From NCBI GenBank assembly GCA_963969595.1, contig OZ018409.1, positions 4,218,501 through 4,282,500 on the forward strand: a stretch of DNA of 64,000 bases. Direction: 5' to 3'. The DNA comes from Neckera pumila (lineage: Eukaryota; Streptophyta; Bryopsida; Hypnales; Neckeraceae). A model generated the notes under the pieces. It ran no database searches. It saw nothing but the letters and a program-made list of their open reading frames with translations, and had not been told where the DNA came from. The position numbers were made by a program, and so were the translations under genes. Every line of letters begins with the position of its first letter. Position 1 is the first letter of the stretch. Shown one piece after another: positions 49,684-64,000 of the stretch.

Positions 49684-50477
49684 TTAATCCCTAAAGGTCT
49701 AAGTGTTCTTTCAACGTATGCAAAGAGATTTGAATATGTTCCTGCAAGTCAATCTTGGTTGGATCACTATAAGCAAAAGGAGTATTTTATGTGAGTTTTT
49801 AAGTAAGTCCTAGACATAAGATAACAAGTAATGATGTTTTAGGAGATTTTCATTATAATTTACTAGAAATACATGTATTTCTAATAAATTTTTATTGAAA
49901 ATTTCCTTAAAGGTCATTACTTATAATCTTATACATATGATTATATTTAGAAATTCACTTAAAACACCTTTTTTTCTTGTAGTGGATGTTTATAAAATTT
50001 TGACAGAAAAAGTGAATATATACCCTCATGGTAAGAATATAATTTTTTTCCAATTTGTGATTGGATCAAAAGTTATACTGCCTTGAACTTTTTTTGAATA
50101 GCTCAAACAGCATGTGCAAAATTCTTCTTCTAATTCTAAAATTTGATAGATGTGTAACTCACACAATACAAGATGCAAATGTAAAAAAATAATTACATAG
50201 TATAAAAATCTCACTCTAGGAGGAATTAAAGTCTGTTAGTCCTATTAGACAAGGTCAAAAAAATGCTTTTTTTTCTAACTTCAAACTTATAATATTTCAA
50301 TCCGTGTAGTCAAAGTTTCTAAATTTTTTTCTACACATTCCGATAATAGTTAGCACAAATTTGTATAGTGGATTTTTGAGAAAAGACTTTTTTTTTCATT
50401 TTTTTTTTCACTTCCCTAAAAAATAGCAATTTTTCACAATTTTTGCCCAAAATGTGCCTCAATCCTTTAGGGGTTAA
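49684..50477 (+). mobile_element. TTAA element, subfamily II, internally deleted
   Basis: The left end is TTAATCCCTAAAGGTCTAAG and the right end is CAATCCTTTAGGGGTTAA. The last 250 bases follow the right half of the copy at 1157 in order. Without the CACTA MITE inside, the length is about 0.57 kb, so the middle is missing. The left half is too decayed to match with confidence. Confidence 0.5.
49765..49984. mobile_element. 220-bp CACTA-type foldback MITE
   Basis: CACTATAAGCAAAAGGAG at the left and TTTTTTTCTTGTAGTG at the right. The whole element is an imperfect palindrome centred near 49872. GAT is duplicated at 49762-49764 and 49985-49987. Non-coding. Confidence 0.8.
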
Positions 50478-51219
50478 AAATAAATGACAATAAGGGTATA
50501 CAAAGATATACTCAAATGACAATTCTATACATGATTAAAATAAATGACAATAAGAAAATGGATAGATATTAGATTAAATGATAGTGGTCTATTTTGTCTC
50601 TTTGAGTGTATACATAAAACTGGTAAATAAGTGGCCTCAATGTTAACTATAGTAGATGCAACTCCATCAAGAATTACAAGTGCTACCATATATATCCGAA
50701 TTACATTGATCTACAAGAGTAGCTTTATCAATTATAATGTCCAAAAACTGAAGTATTTTATTGTCTACTTTCAAATCCTAATTATATAGGTTTGGGCATC
50801 TATGCACGAGTAGAAATTCAAATTCTATGACTACATCTATAAGTCAATTTCTAGTCATTGTGGACACAAATGACTGTTATAAAGACTATGTACATTTTGG
50901 GCTCTTGAGTCATTGTAGACAAGTCATTTATACAAGTGACTGTAGTTTTAATGTTACCATCTATCTTCCTACCTGGAACTCAATTGCATTTTTCCCCATA
51001 TCTATTCATGTGTCCCTAGCACCAATGGGGCTTTAAAAAGTTGGGATTGCACAAAATTAAATCAATTAGTTGTTCATTATAGGGAAAAAATGGAAGATTA
51101 AAGGTAAAGCGTATCTTCTTCTTAAAGAAGTCTCTGCTATCTATCAAGAATTCTTTGGCTTGAAGTTTGAAGCTACCACAGAATGGCTTGAAAAAAGCTT
51201 TAGGGAGTTGTGGAGCATG
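50478..51219. other. Spacer, no gene seen
   Basis: No recognisable protein or transposon end. The frames in it have no family resemblance. Confidence 0.4.
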
Positions 51220-51521
51220 CATTACAAAAAAATTTAGCCCTCAACAAGACTGCTAGTGCGTGATTTTTGGCACTCGCATGGTGCAATTACAGAAATAAAA
51301 ATAAAAATAAAAATAAAAATAAAAATTTATTATTATTATTTATTTATTTTTGAAAAAATATATATTTAAACAAAATTCAATCTGACATGGCGTTGACAAG
51401 ACACCAATGCGACCACGTCATATTTCAAATTTTCACATTCAATTTTTTTATTTTTTTTCCATAATTGCACCACGGGGGTGCAAGACTAGCAGCCTTGTTG
51501 AGGGCTAAATTTTTTGTAATG
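51220..51521. mobile_element. 302-bp MITE with 70-bp inverted repeats
   Basis: CATTACAAAAAAATTTAGCC begins it, and the inverted copy ends it at 51521. The match extends through 'ctcaacaagactgctagt' to 'tggtgcaattac'. The centre has an AAAATA simple repeat (about 51296-51326). A clear target duplication is missing (ATG against ATT). The terminus resembles a mutated CACTA end, but the superfamily is open. Confidence 0.75.
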
Positions 51522-53138
51522 ATTACTTAGAGTCAAAGTCTTCAAACACGATACCCTAACCTCCTATGTCTGTTGAATTGGATAGAATTCAATGTACTAA
51601 TATTGCCACCTACAAACAGGCATTTTCTATCCAAATTTGAGTAAAACTAGGATTAAGAATAAATATGCACCAAAAGATCTAAAAGAAATGATAAAAATTG
51701 CATTTGGAGGGATGGATGAAAATTTTGATAACATTATTCATGATGCAATTCTTCTTTAGAAAAATGGTGACAAGTTTATATATTTCTACTTTAATCTGGA
51801 GAGATATTTGACCTCAAGTTTAGATGATAATTATAATGAACTAACTTTGGGGAAAGGTTCATGCGTCGATTTGCATGTTTCTTTGATGTATTAACCAAAC
51901 TCCAAAAAATGTGCAGACCCCCAACTCGGGATTCTAGCACTTTTTGAAGGCAAAATCCTTGGACCCAAGACATTGAAGCTTGGACTAGTTCAAATCTAGC
52001 CACGGATCTTTGAGCATTAGAAATCAATAGTAAACCCCTAAATGTACAACAACAAAAAATTCCAACATAAACACTAAACCAATTTCTTTAATGTAAGAAA
52101 TCAACTAAGTACAATGTATAAAAAATTTGAAAATTATTGACCTATCCAAAAAGACATATCTATAACAAAAGCAATTAAAAATTTGAAAAAATTGAGTGAA
52201 CTCAATTAAAAATAGAAGTCTATTGAATTCCATAAAAAAACTCCCCAGATTGTAACTTCCACTATTGTTGCTCTCCATATTATTATCCGTCTTAACTTTT
52301 GGTCACTAAGTAATCTCTAAGTGCCTAAGACTTTTTAAGTGTCCTTTCCCCATGGAAAAAGAACATGGACTTATACTTATCTTCAATGAAGCAAATTTTA
52401 TTTTATTTTCAAAATCTAACTATACAAATGTTTAAAGAACTTGTTTATTAGTTTGCTTGCCAAATTTGAGTGTGAAATTGCATAGGAGTTGTGAAATTAT
52501 ATTAAGGAAAATTGTATGTATTCTATTTTTAGTATGCTTTCCCTCCCCACAATGTTTGAGAAGTTTGCATACAAGAGTTTTTTGGGATTGAGATGATATG
52601 AACAACTAAAAATTGTGTTAGCATACTAAAATGCACTTCCAAAAACCTTAAATTCAAATGAAGAGCTATCAAATTCACTACACAATCCACCTTGCAATTG
52701 TTGAAATGCAATGTCTTTTATAAGTAGAAATCACAAATAACTCCAAATCAACACTTGCATGTTTAAAATTTCAGTGGTGCAAATCATAAAAACACTTTAC
52801 TCTTTCCAATGGTACCATTTTCAAAGCAAATGGATAAATACAATTTTTAGATCTCAAATAAAGTAAAATTGGCAAACTTTGCTCAAAGTTGGGAAATGAA
52901 GTAAAATTTGCAAGCTTCACTCTTCTATTAATGGCACATATATTATGCCTTTGAAGACACCTCAAAAATAAAAAATATTTACCTTTTTCAGTGAAACATG
53001 ATATTTTTTAGTAATTAACCTTCAAAATTGCAGGCCCATAAAAAAAATTTAAATGGTCAAAGGAATTTAATTACCCCATACCAAAACGTGCATGAAATTT
53101 CAAATCAACAATATATGGTCAATTGGATAGTTAGGATT
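51522..53138. other. Spacer, no gene seen
   Basis: AT-rich, with no supported feature. Confidence 0.4.
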
Positions 53139-54070
53139 TTAACCCCTAAAGGACCATTGTTCCTTCGGGGGACAAATGGGATTTCGGGTAGGTACCTACG
53201 GGCTGAATTTTTGTTGTGATTTTCTGAAACATTTTTTGAAAATAGAAAAACTGATAAGCTTTGTGGGAATATAATTTTTTTTTCAATCAGTGCTCGGGAA
53301 CAAAAGTTATGCCCAAATAAGCTCAAAACAGGGGAGAGCGGGCAACAAAAAAGTTTTGCAAAAAATTTAATTTAAAAAAAAATAAAAATTCTTCTTGTAT
53401 ATTATATTTTTGCCTATTTGGGAAGCTTTGATTCATTTCATTTGGATTTTTTATGAGAAAGTTATGGACAATCTTGTTTTTTGGGCAACTAGAGCATCTT
53501 CTTGAAAAAAATAACTTGTAGGATTCATTTTGGAATGCAATTTTTGCAATTTTTCAAAAAAATGGTTCAACATGGTTTAGTTTTCTTGCTAGAACAATCA
53601 CACCATTGGGATTAGTGCATTTTAATTCCATCTAAAGGATAAGAGTATTTTAGATTTTCCTTCTATCTTGTACCTACTTCTACTTAACAATTTTCTTGAG
53701 AATGAAAATTAAGTCTTTTTGAATTTCTTTTTTTTCCTTAGACTCTCAACTCAATCTTCCACTATAAATATTTAAATCTCAAAACTCTGTAGTGCAAAAG
53801 ATTTAAGTTAAAAATGTTCAAAGTCAAAAAATCTAGTCTCGCAATCTGTTGAAAATATTATTTTTTTCACTTCAAACGCAGATCTCTTGCAATCTGTGCG
53901 GTCAAAAATTCTGAAATTTTTTCCACACATTGTCATACTAGTTAGGTATAAGATCCTACGGTTAGATGTGCCAAAAAAAACAATTTTCAGATTTTTTTAC
54001 TCTGTGCTCTAGAAATGGCAGTTTTGAGAGTTTTTTGGCAAAAGAAAGGCTTTGGTCTTTTAGGGGTTAA
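53139..54070 (+). mobile_element. TTAA element, subfamily II, complete
   Basis: TTAACCCCTAAAGGACCATT on the left and GGTCTTTTAGGGGTTAA on the right. Closely parallel to the copy at 1157 throughout, including 'aagctttgattcatttcatt' and 'aagttatggacaatc'. About 0.93 kb, non-coding. Confidence 0.85.
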
Positions 54071-56029
54071 CCCTTGATCCTAGAGCATCAATCGAGACTC
54101 ATTGCCGGAGTGGAACAAGGCTTGGAAAGCGGATACATTTACAAGCATGATGTAGAAAAATTAGTCATGTGCATGTAGGAAGTAACCGTATGATTTGTGA
54201 GTTTGGCGCGGAAATAGTTGGCCAAGGTAAGAAAATTGAAAAAATAGTAGTTCCTTTAAAGATCATAATCATGAGGTTTGACCAAGACAATTTGGCGTTG
54301 ACCTTTACAGGCAGGGGCTCAGCTCTAGAAGACTTCACATTAATGCAGATAGGGGGGTGCTTGAAAAACTACAAGGAAAATTGCAATGTGTAGACCATGA
54401 TGTTAAAAACGAGACTACAATATTCTCAAGGTTGCTTCTGCCAAGTTTTTTATTTTGTGCACCTTGCAATGCACATGCCTTCAAAGAGAGAGAAAGCAAC
54501 AATCATTTTGAGAGATCAGACCGCATCCTATACAAATGGCCCGGTGACGAATCCACAAGCAAATTCCTCATGCCACACTGATAAAAGTGAGGACCAAGTT
54601 CCAAAAACTATTATACAATGCATGATATGAAGACATTGTACTGGATGCTTGCGTCATCTTCTGCAATCCTTGATGCATTGGAGTTCTTCATTGCCCACTT
54701 GCCTTCCGAGTTCTATTATATTAGAGTTGTATGGCATACATGTTATTGTTTGTGTGGCATGTGGCTTACCATCGTAGTTTTCCTTCATTTCTCACGTCCT
54801 TCTATAGAATCTTCTCAGCTATTGTCAACCCATTTTCTATGTCTATGAGGTGCTCTGATTTTTTATAATCAAACACGAAGGCAAGACAAAATTCTCGACG
54901 CCTATTGCCCCCACTATATTCTTGCACTATATAAGGTCATTTTTGACTGTTCTAGAGCTATGGCACGTCCAAATTTTGTCCAAATTGCACATGCTTCAAC
55001 ACTTCCATTTTTCTCTTCCAATTGACAGCAGTAATTGTGTCACGGTGACCTCCAATGAAAGCACCACTCCTGCCTGAACTTGGGAAAAAATGGATGAATA
55101 CAAAAAAATACGAAAAAAATTCACATGCAAGAGTACCAGCGATTCCAAAACTGGCTAAATTTTGCTTGATTTCTACTTAATTTTTCAATGCCCTCAGCGT
55201 AAATTCAAAAAAAATCTTCCGAAAATGAACATTTGGCTAAAAACCTTGAAGCCGTTCTCAGATCGCTGTGCAGGCCCATGTGACTGACTCTGAGTACTGA
55301 TGTCAGTGATGTGGGATATCATTATTACAGAATGTGGAATTTTTCTTTTTTAAACAAATGGGAGCCCCCCCTGGCCCCTGCATTAAAAGAAAAGAATACC
55401 AAGTCTTCAGTCAGATTTGATGCTCCCCCCTGGCTGTTATAAATTGAAGGCGAATCATTTTGTTCCGCGGTAAAGGGTAACCGTAAAGAATTCCCCATGT
55501 CCTTCCAAGCGCCATCGTCATGAAGTCATGATGGCCCCCATGAGGCCGGCCTGGGCTGGACTGGACGCGACTGAACTGAACTGCGTGCAGTCCCTGCAGC
55601 AAGGGAAGCGCAAGGCTGGCCACGACGCGTACATACGCCTCCTCCTAGTCTCCTACGTCCTCCCAGGAGGAGACCCCCACCAGACACCCCCCAAGCCAGT
55701 GACACCCACCTGCTCAACGCAGCGTACATTGCGGAAGATCTATTTTTAACGCAAACATCTCGCACGTCGTGACGGACGCTTCCTGGCAGCAGCTTGCATG
55801 AGCTTACACTTTTACACAGGAACCCAGTTTCACTTTGCGACGATGAAAACAATGGAAGCAACTGACTGGAAACAAGAGAGTTGGAGCCCAGTCATCACAA
55901 TGTAACTGAAGGAGGCAGGTGGAGGGGGGACTGGGGATTTGCATTGTTGATTCCGAGAGTTTTTGGGGCGAGAGTTTTTTGGAGATTTGTTTCATTGGAT
56001 TGATTGATTGCCCTTCCTTTTGCGTGGGG
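54071..56029. other. Spacer and upstream region of squalene epoxidase
   Basis: 54150-54850 contains overlapping open frames in which I recognise no family. 55380-56029 is GC-richer and probably includes the promoter and leader of the epoxidase gene. No TATA box is obvious. Confidence 0.4.
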
Positions 56030-59650
<3,621 letters not shown>

Positions 59651-60283
59651 ATGGATTTCAAGGGCAATATGCTTGGTTTTGTACTGAATTCTTTCTATGT
59701 CAACAATCCTGGGGTAGTATCTGAAAAATAGTGGTTAATTCATTCCAGGCCTAAACAAAACCTACCCCTAGCAAAATTTAACCCTCTCTAATTGTGTCTT
59801 GCATTATTCCGAATCAGATTAGTTCCAAAACAGATTACAATTAACCATGTAGAATACAATCAAGTAGGAAAATTAGACGGACATCCTGAATGTCTTGTTC
59901 CATTTGTAGTTTGTGTTTTTTCTCGTAACATCAGTAGCCTTCAGAGACGTTGCATTTTCTCTTTGAGTCCTCATCCAAATCCACGAAGTTCATATAAAGC
60001 TTATCATGGAGAATTAAAGTAAGCTATAGTACCAGCATTTATGGTGTGCCGATTTGTTTGCTAATTTTGGGATTAGGCAACTGAGTGTTCAATGAAACCA
60101 TTGCGTCAATTTTCAGTTTGTCATTTGATCATCTATTGTTTGATCATCTAAGAAAAATTTTGATGGCAAAATGAAGGAATTTCTTCATTGACATTTTGTG
60201 GTAACAAAGGGTGAAGAGGTCATTTTCATAATGAAATCCATTGTTCGTCATGAATCTTCAAAGGTTGTGGAAAACTATTCATT
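59651..60283. other. 3' flank of squalene epoxidase
   Basis: Probably holds the 3' untranslated region, which cannot be delimited. The frame at 59792-60022 has no recognisable match. Confidence 0.4.
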
Positions 60284-60656
60284 GTCAAAACATAGGAATT
60301 GTATTCAAAGTTGAATTTCAAACTTCATTTTGGCATAGTATAATATCTTTTTCCAAAAGACTTTGAATTAAGAGAAGTTGAGAAATGAAGCTAACTTTCA
60401 TCTCCAAAATCCATTTGTGTTTTTAGCCTTCAAAAAGAGTTATGGACAAAATTCAAGAAAAATGTCCCTTCCAATCATTTTCTACATTTTGTTTATAACT
60501 TTTGATTAAAGACTTAAAATCTCAAATGAACTTTTGCAATTAAAAGTTAATTTGATTTCCCACATCAGCAAAGTTCAAAGTTTTTGAAAAAAATAATTCT
60601 ATAATGACTAAATGAGGTGTGAAATTCGACTTTAAATACAATTCCTTGCTCTTGAC
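60284..60656. mobile_element. 373-bp foldback repeat
   Basis: An imperfect palindrome whose arms run from 'gtcaaaacataggaattg' inward and from 'caattccttgctcttgac' inward, meeting near 60470. The arms carry 'tttcatctccaaaatccatt' and 'gagttatggacaaaa', the text of the foldback carried inside the CACTA element at 24121. No clear target duplication. Confidence 0.6.
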
Positions 60657-61635
60657 TTATAACTATGAGTAGTTGAGTTTCTATTAATCCTAATTTATTT
60701 ATCCTATATGGATTGTTTTACCTTTTACTATCCCACTTGTATAAAGAGCTTGTCTTTTCTTCTCTGTACACAAAAAAAAATGGCTTTAGAAGCTTTATAA
60801 GGTAAGTGTTGAAAATTTCTTCTCTTTAAACTTACTGTTGAATTTTTTAAAGTTATATTTTTAAAGTGTTAGAGCTTATTTTTATACTTTAATTAAATAT
60901 ATTTAGCAAAATGCTAAAGCTAAACCACAATGCTAAAGCTACTACTTAGGTATAATATTCGCCAGTATTATATTTAATGTCACTTGTCTCCATAGCTTGT
61001 GATGGGATACAAAATATTCGACATCATTTTGTTGGAATTAGGGCAAACTCTCTAAAGACTACTAAATGTTAAAATCCTTATTATTTTGAAGAAATTGATG
61101 TAACATTTTGTATCGTAGTAGATTCTTGTCAACTTTGTGGCATATAAAATTAATGTTGTGTCATAAATATGATGTTTCAAGTTGTTGTTTTTTTGTTTTT
61201 TTTAAACAAATGAAACAAAATTTCATTGCCATGAAACATAAGATAAGGTAGAAGCATCCAAAACCGTCACTATTATGCAATTCAACATAATTGGAGGCGA
61301 CTTTTCCTATAATTAATTTTTTATAGTATTGGCAAGTAAAAATCATGAATATTCAACAAAAAAAATAGATTTTTTGGATGTGGTATGTAATTTCTATGAT
61401 TTTTCAAAGAGACGTCTCCTTAGACCACTGAAATTATTACATAGGTGGATCCAAAACTGAAATCAACAAAAATTAGATGAGAGCAAATGAAAGTTAGTTG
61501 TGTGTCCTTCAAATGCGTTAGCAAATGAGAACCAAGCATTTCAAGGACACATTAATGAAAAGTCTAGGGACAGAAATAGTGACAGTCTAAGGTGTAGGAA
61601 TGGGAACAGGGACGCTAATAGGTGTTTCTACCTTA
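60657..61635. other. Spacer with dispersed repeat fragment
   Basis: 61330-61420 is shared with about 16240-16340. No gene. Confidence 0.4.
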
Positions 61636-62030
61636 AAGCATCTCCACCGGTGTTCCAAATAATCTTTCAGAATGCGTACTATGGCGTGTGCCAGTCGTTA
61701 GACATGCGCCGCCTCGTTTCCAGGCCCTTACCACCAGAAATAGGATGCACGCACACCACAACTCATTTTCCAAGGCACTTCATTTAATGAGTTTGGAATT
61801 TGGAGGTCCCTCATTTGTGTAGGGCCACTAAATTTTTAAGAAAAAAGTGCTTTCCTGCGAGCTCTTTTTGTCATAGCGTGTTAGAAGTCAAAGGTGTGAG
61901 ACATGGGAAGATGGTGTGTTTGAACAAAAAATTTCAAGTGGCCGGAGTTGACCAATGCTAAAGGTTGCTACTGGTGGGGCACTAAAAATCTTCCGGGCAC
62001 GCCACATGTCAGACCCCCGTGCAGATGCTC
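61636..62030. mobile_element. Possible Harbinger-type MITE
   Basis: AAGCATCTCCACCGG after TTA at the left, and the inverted GAGCATCTGCACGGGGG before TTC at the right. The termini resemble those of the element at 26652, but both the terminal repeat and the 3-base flanks are imperfect. Confidence 0.4.
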
Positions 62031-63514
62031 TTCACAAGTTGTTTGGCAAAAAGTACAAATTCCACGAACAACCAACAGAAACCAACAGGACCGACTCACA
62101 ACCGGACAACTACCGGTAATCGGCCCACGGGCAACGCTCCCGGTGGGTGGACGACGAACCTCGGCAGGTCCACAGGCGATCCACTGCGGTTGGCCTGTGG
62201 ATCCAATAAGATCCAACACCTTCGATGTTTCAAGTTGTCGAATTAAACGTGAGCTTTGAACACCTACCGACGTGACCCAATATCAACTAACTAAGATGGG
62301 ATTTCATGTGATTCAGTGGGATATGGACCATTTACAAACAGAAGAGTGCTGAAGTAACACGGACATTCAGTTGAAGTAATAAAAAAAATTTACAGAATTT
62401 TCTGGCCTTGAAATGGCTTTGTGTTGTATGGACACATGCTCAAGTGCAGACTGCAGAATGCAAGCAATTTGTCTCCTAGCATTCAAGGTGCGGAGATACA
62501 GGGACTTGACTTTCAACCGTTCGATTTCCAGGACTTTCAGTGCCCACAATCAGAGCCAATTTCCATGGAGGCCAGAACTGGAGGGGAGGTCCACGTTGAC
62601 CACGGGCAACTAGAGGGAAATTTTTGAGAAATGTTCACGGGAGAAGACCTCCGGTCAAAGCTCCGATCCGTCCAGCGCTATTTCCGCCTTTTGTAGCGCT
62701 GGAGCATGAAGGTCCGGTTCTGGACCCCTTCAGGCCCCATGGGAACAAGTCCTCACAGGCAGACCCAGCCTTGACATTGCGGATCACAGGCTCCCACTTG
62801 GTGTATTGTTTGGCCTTGCACATTTACGCTGGGCAGACGGTGTTTAGGGTTTAGGGGCTCTGTCCAAGGAAAGTATAGCCACGCATGCTCGGGAATAGTA
62901 GAAGATGAGGCAGCAAAGGTGGAGCTTTGCTCGGAAGCACAGAAACTTTTGGACTTACATTTGCGTCCAATTCCAACTGTCAAATTCAACCCAACCCTCT
63001 TTTTTGGCACCATGGGGCTAGATTCAAAATAAATGTCTATTTTTCACCAGATAAAAGTAATCTTTTTTTGCCAGAAATTTACCATTTCTATTTAAATTGT
63101 GGATGAAGTTGCCAAATTTGGATGAAAAAGTGCATGAATATGATTGAAAAGTGTTTTTTGGTCCAAAAGATGGATGAATGTAGAAATACAATAACTCACC
63201 AAATTTTCAGTGATCGCCATCCTGGCACTTTCTCAAAAAGTTAAAAAAAAAAGGGCTGAATCCAAGTTCGAATGGTGGCCCAGTTCATGATGAGCCCCAG
63301 AGTCTTCTTTACATGAAAGCATTGTTGGGACTCTCGAAGAGCCTGCAAATCAATTAATCACATCAAATTATGCCTGCGATTTAGGGTTCCAACTCAAGCA
63401 CACACCCTGATTTGAGGATTCTAAATTTGGGTGTCAGTTTTGAGTTCCGAATTTCGGTTCTAATTTTGGGTTTGTAATTCTCAACAATGCTAGCGTGTGA
63501 GCATAGAGATGTAA
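62031..63514. other. Spacer with GC-richer unrecognised block
   Basis: 62410-62900 is richer in GC and open on both strands for 60-85 codons, but I recognise no protein family. It may be a fragment of a retroelement or an exon remnant. The rest holds nothing visible. Confidence 0.3.
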
Positions 63515-64000
63515 GGGCCTCTTCACACTATGGTCGTTCAAGTCAAGAGGCCGTGGGATTGCGAGTCCAAACTTTTGGTGAGAATCCAAAGAAATGAGCA
63601 ATAAATGATAGGTTTTGGAGCCTTTGGCCGGTCATAGTGTGAAGCCTCCAAAGGCCAAGCCCAAAGTCCAAACCCATGGCAATGAACTCCCACGGTTACT
63701 CAACTTGGACGGCTATAGTGTGAAGCCTCTCAAGGCTAAGCTCAAAGTCCAAACTCTTAGCAATAAACTCCCACGGCCACTCAATTTGAATGGCCATAGT
63801 GTGAAGTCTCCAAAGGCCAAGCCCAAAGTCCAAACCCATACCAATCTAACGGTTGAGATCTTGTAAGTTATTAAATGAACTTCCACGTCCTCTCGTCTAT
63901 AGTTTGGGTCTCTATTTTTGCACGACCCAAACTCTCCTCGAGAGTCCGTCGCCATGTAGACAATTTGTTGCCACGTAGGTAGTTAGAAGGCCATGGCCTT
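63515..64000. mobile_element. Second Tourist/Harbinger-type copy, cut by window end
   Basis: Starts GGGCCTCTTCACACTATGG after TAA, as at 37610, and follows that copy closely for over 150 bases. It then contains about three copies of an 84-base unit ('catagtgtgaagcctcc' to 'aaactcccacgg', about 63625-63840), absent from the first copy. Its right end lies beyond the window. Confidence 0.8.

Noticed and set aside
280..54070. Reading the TTAA elements as PIF/Harbinger MITEs with TTA/TAA targets
   Set aside because: The left flank would be TTA and the right flank TAA, which are not the same 3-mer, whereas the self-nested copy shows a clean 4-base TTAA duplication.
54169..54848. Series of overlapping frames as exons of a gene
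   Set aside because: No consistent splice joins or known domain; the peptides do not resemble any family I recognise.
55919..56029. Longer squalene epoxidase N-terminus
   Set aside because: The open frame upstream has no ATG before 56030.

Overview
The window is nuclear DNA of a land plant. It holds three intron-rich plant genes whose exons can be joined on GT-AG sites into full-length proteins: a class A auxin response factor (ARF, + strand, 5053-11816, 15 coding exons, 868 residues), a RAD23-type ubiquitin receptor (- strand, 40309-44666, 12 exons, 389 residues) and a squalene epoxidase (+ strand, 56030-59650, 8 exons, 546 residues). Introns are mostly 75-800 bases, and intergenic gaps of 11-28 kb are AT-rich and packed with transposons. 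From memory, the ARF N-terminal half reads more like bryophyte or other seed-free plant ARFs than like angiosperm ones, so I lean to a seed-free plant. This is an inference, not a proof.

Layout: 1-3540 is a cluster of TTAA-flanked repeats. 3540-12780 is the ARF with a long leader. 12780-28260 is a dense field of non-autonomous DNA transposons, many nested. 28260-34400 is non-coding sequence with an LTR-like promoter motif, one CACTA element and several tandem repeat blocks. 34400-40300 holds gene-like fragments, CACTA and Harbinger-type MITEs and a SINE-like insert. 40309-44666 is RAD23. 45100-56000 is transposon-rich spacer. 56030-59650 is squalene epoxidase. 59650-64000 is spacer that ends inside a second copy of a Harbinger-type element.

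The three genes show no functional link: one acts in auxin-responsive transcription, one in ubiquitin/proteasome shuttling and DNA repair, one in sterol synthesis.

The most notable finding is a family of about 0.9 kb elements with ends TTAA-CCCCTAAAG...CTTTAGGGG-TTAA. At least ten more or less complete copies are present, in two subfamilies. One copy sits inside another, and comparison with intact relatives shows that only the tetranucleotide TTAA was duplicated. This is the signature of piggyBac-type transposition, which is rarely described in land plants. No transposase is encoded here. Another copy lies inside a 2.5 kb terminal-inverted-repeat element with an 8-bp target duplication, and itself contains a Tc1/mariner-type long hairpin, giving a datable three-layer nest.
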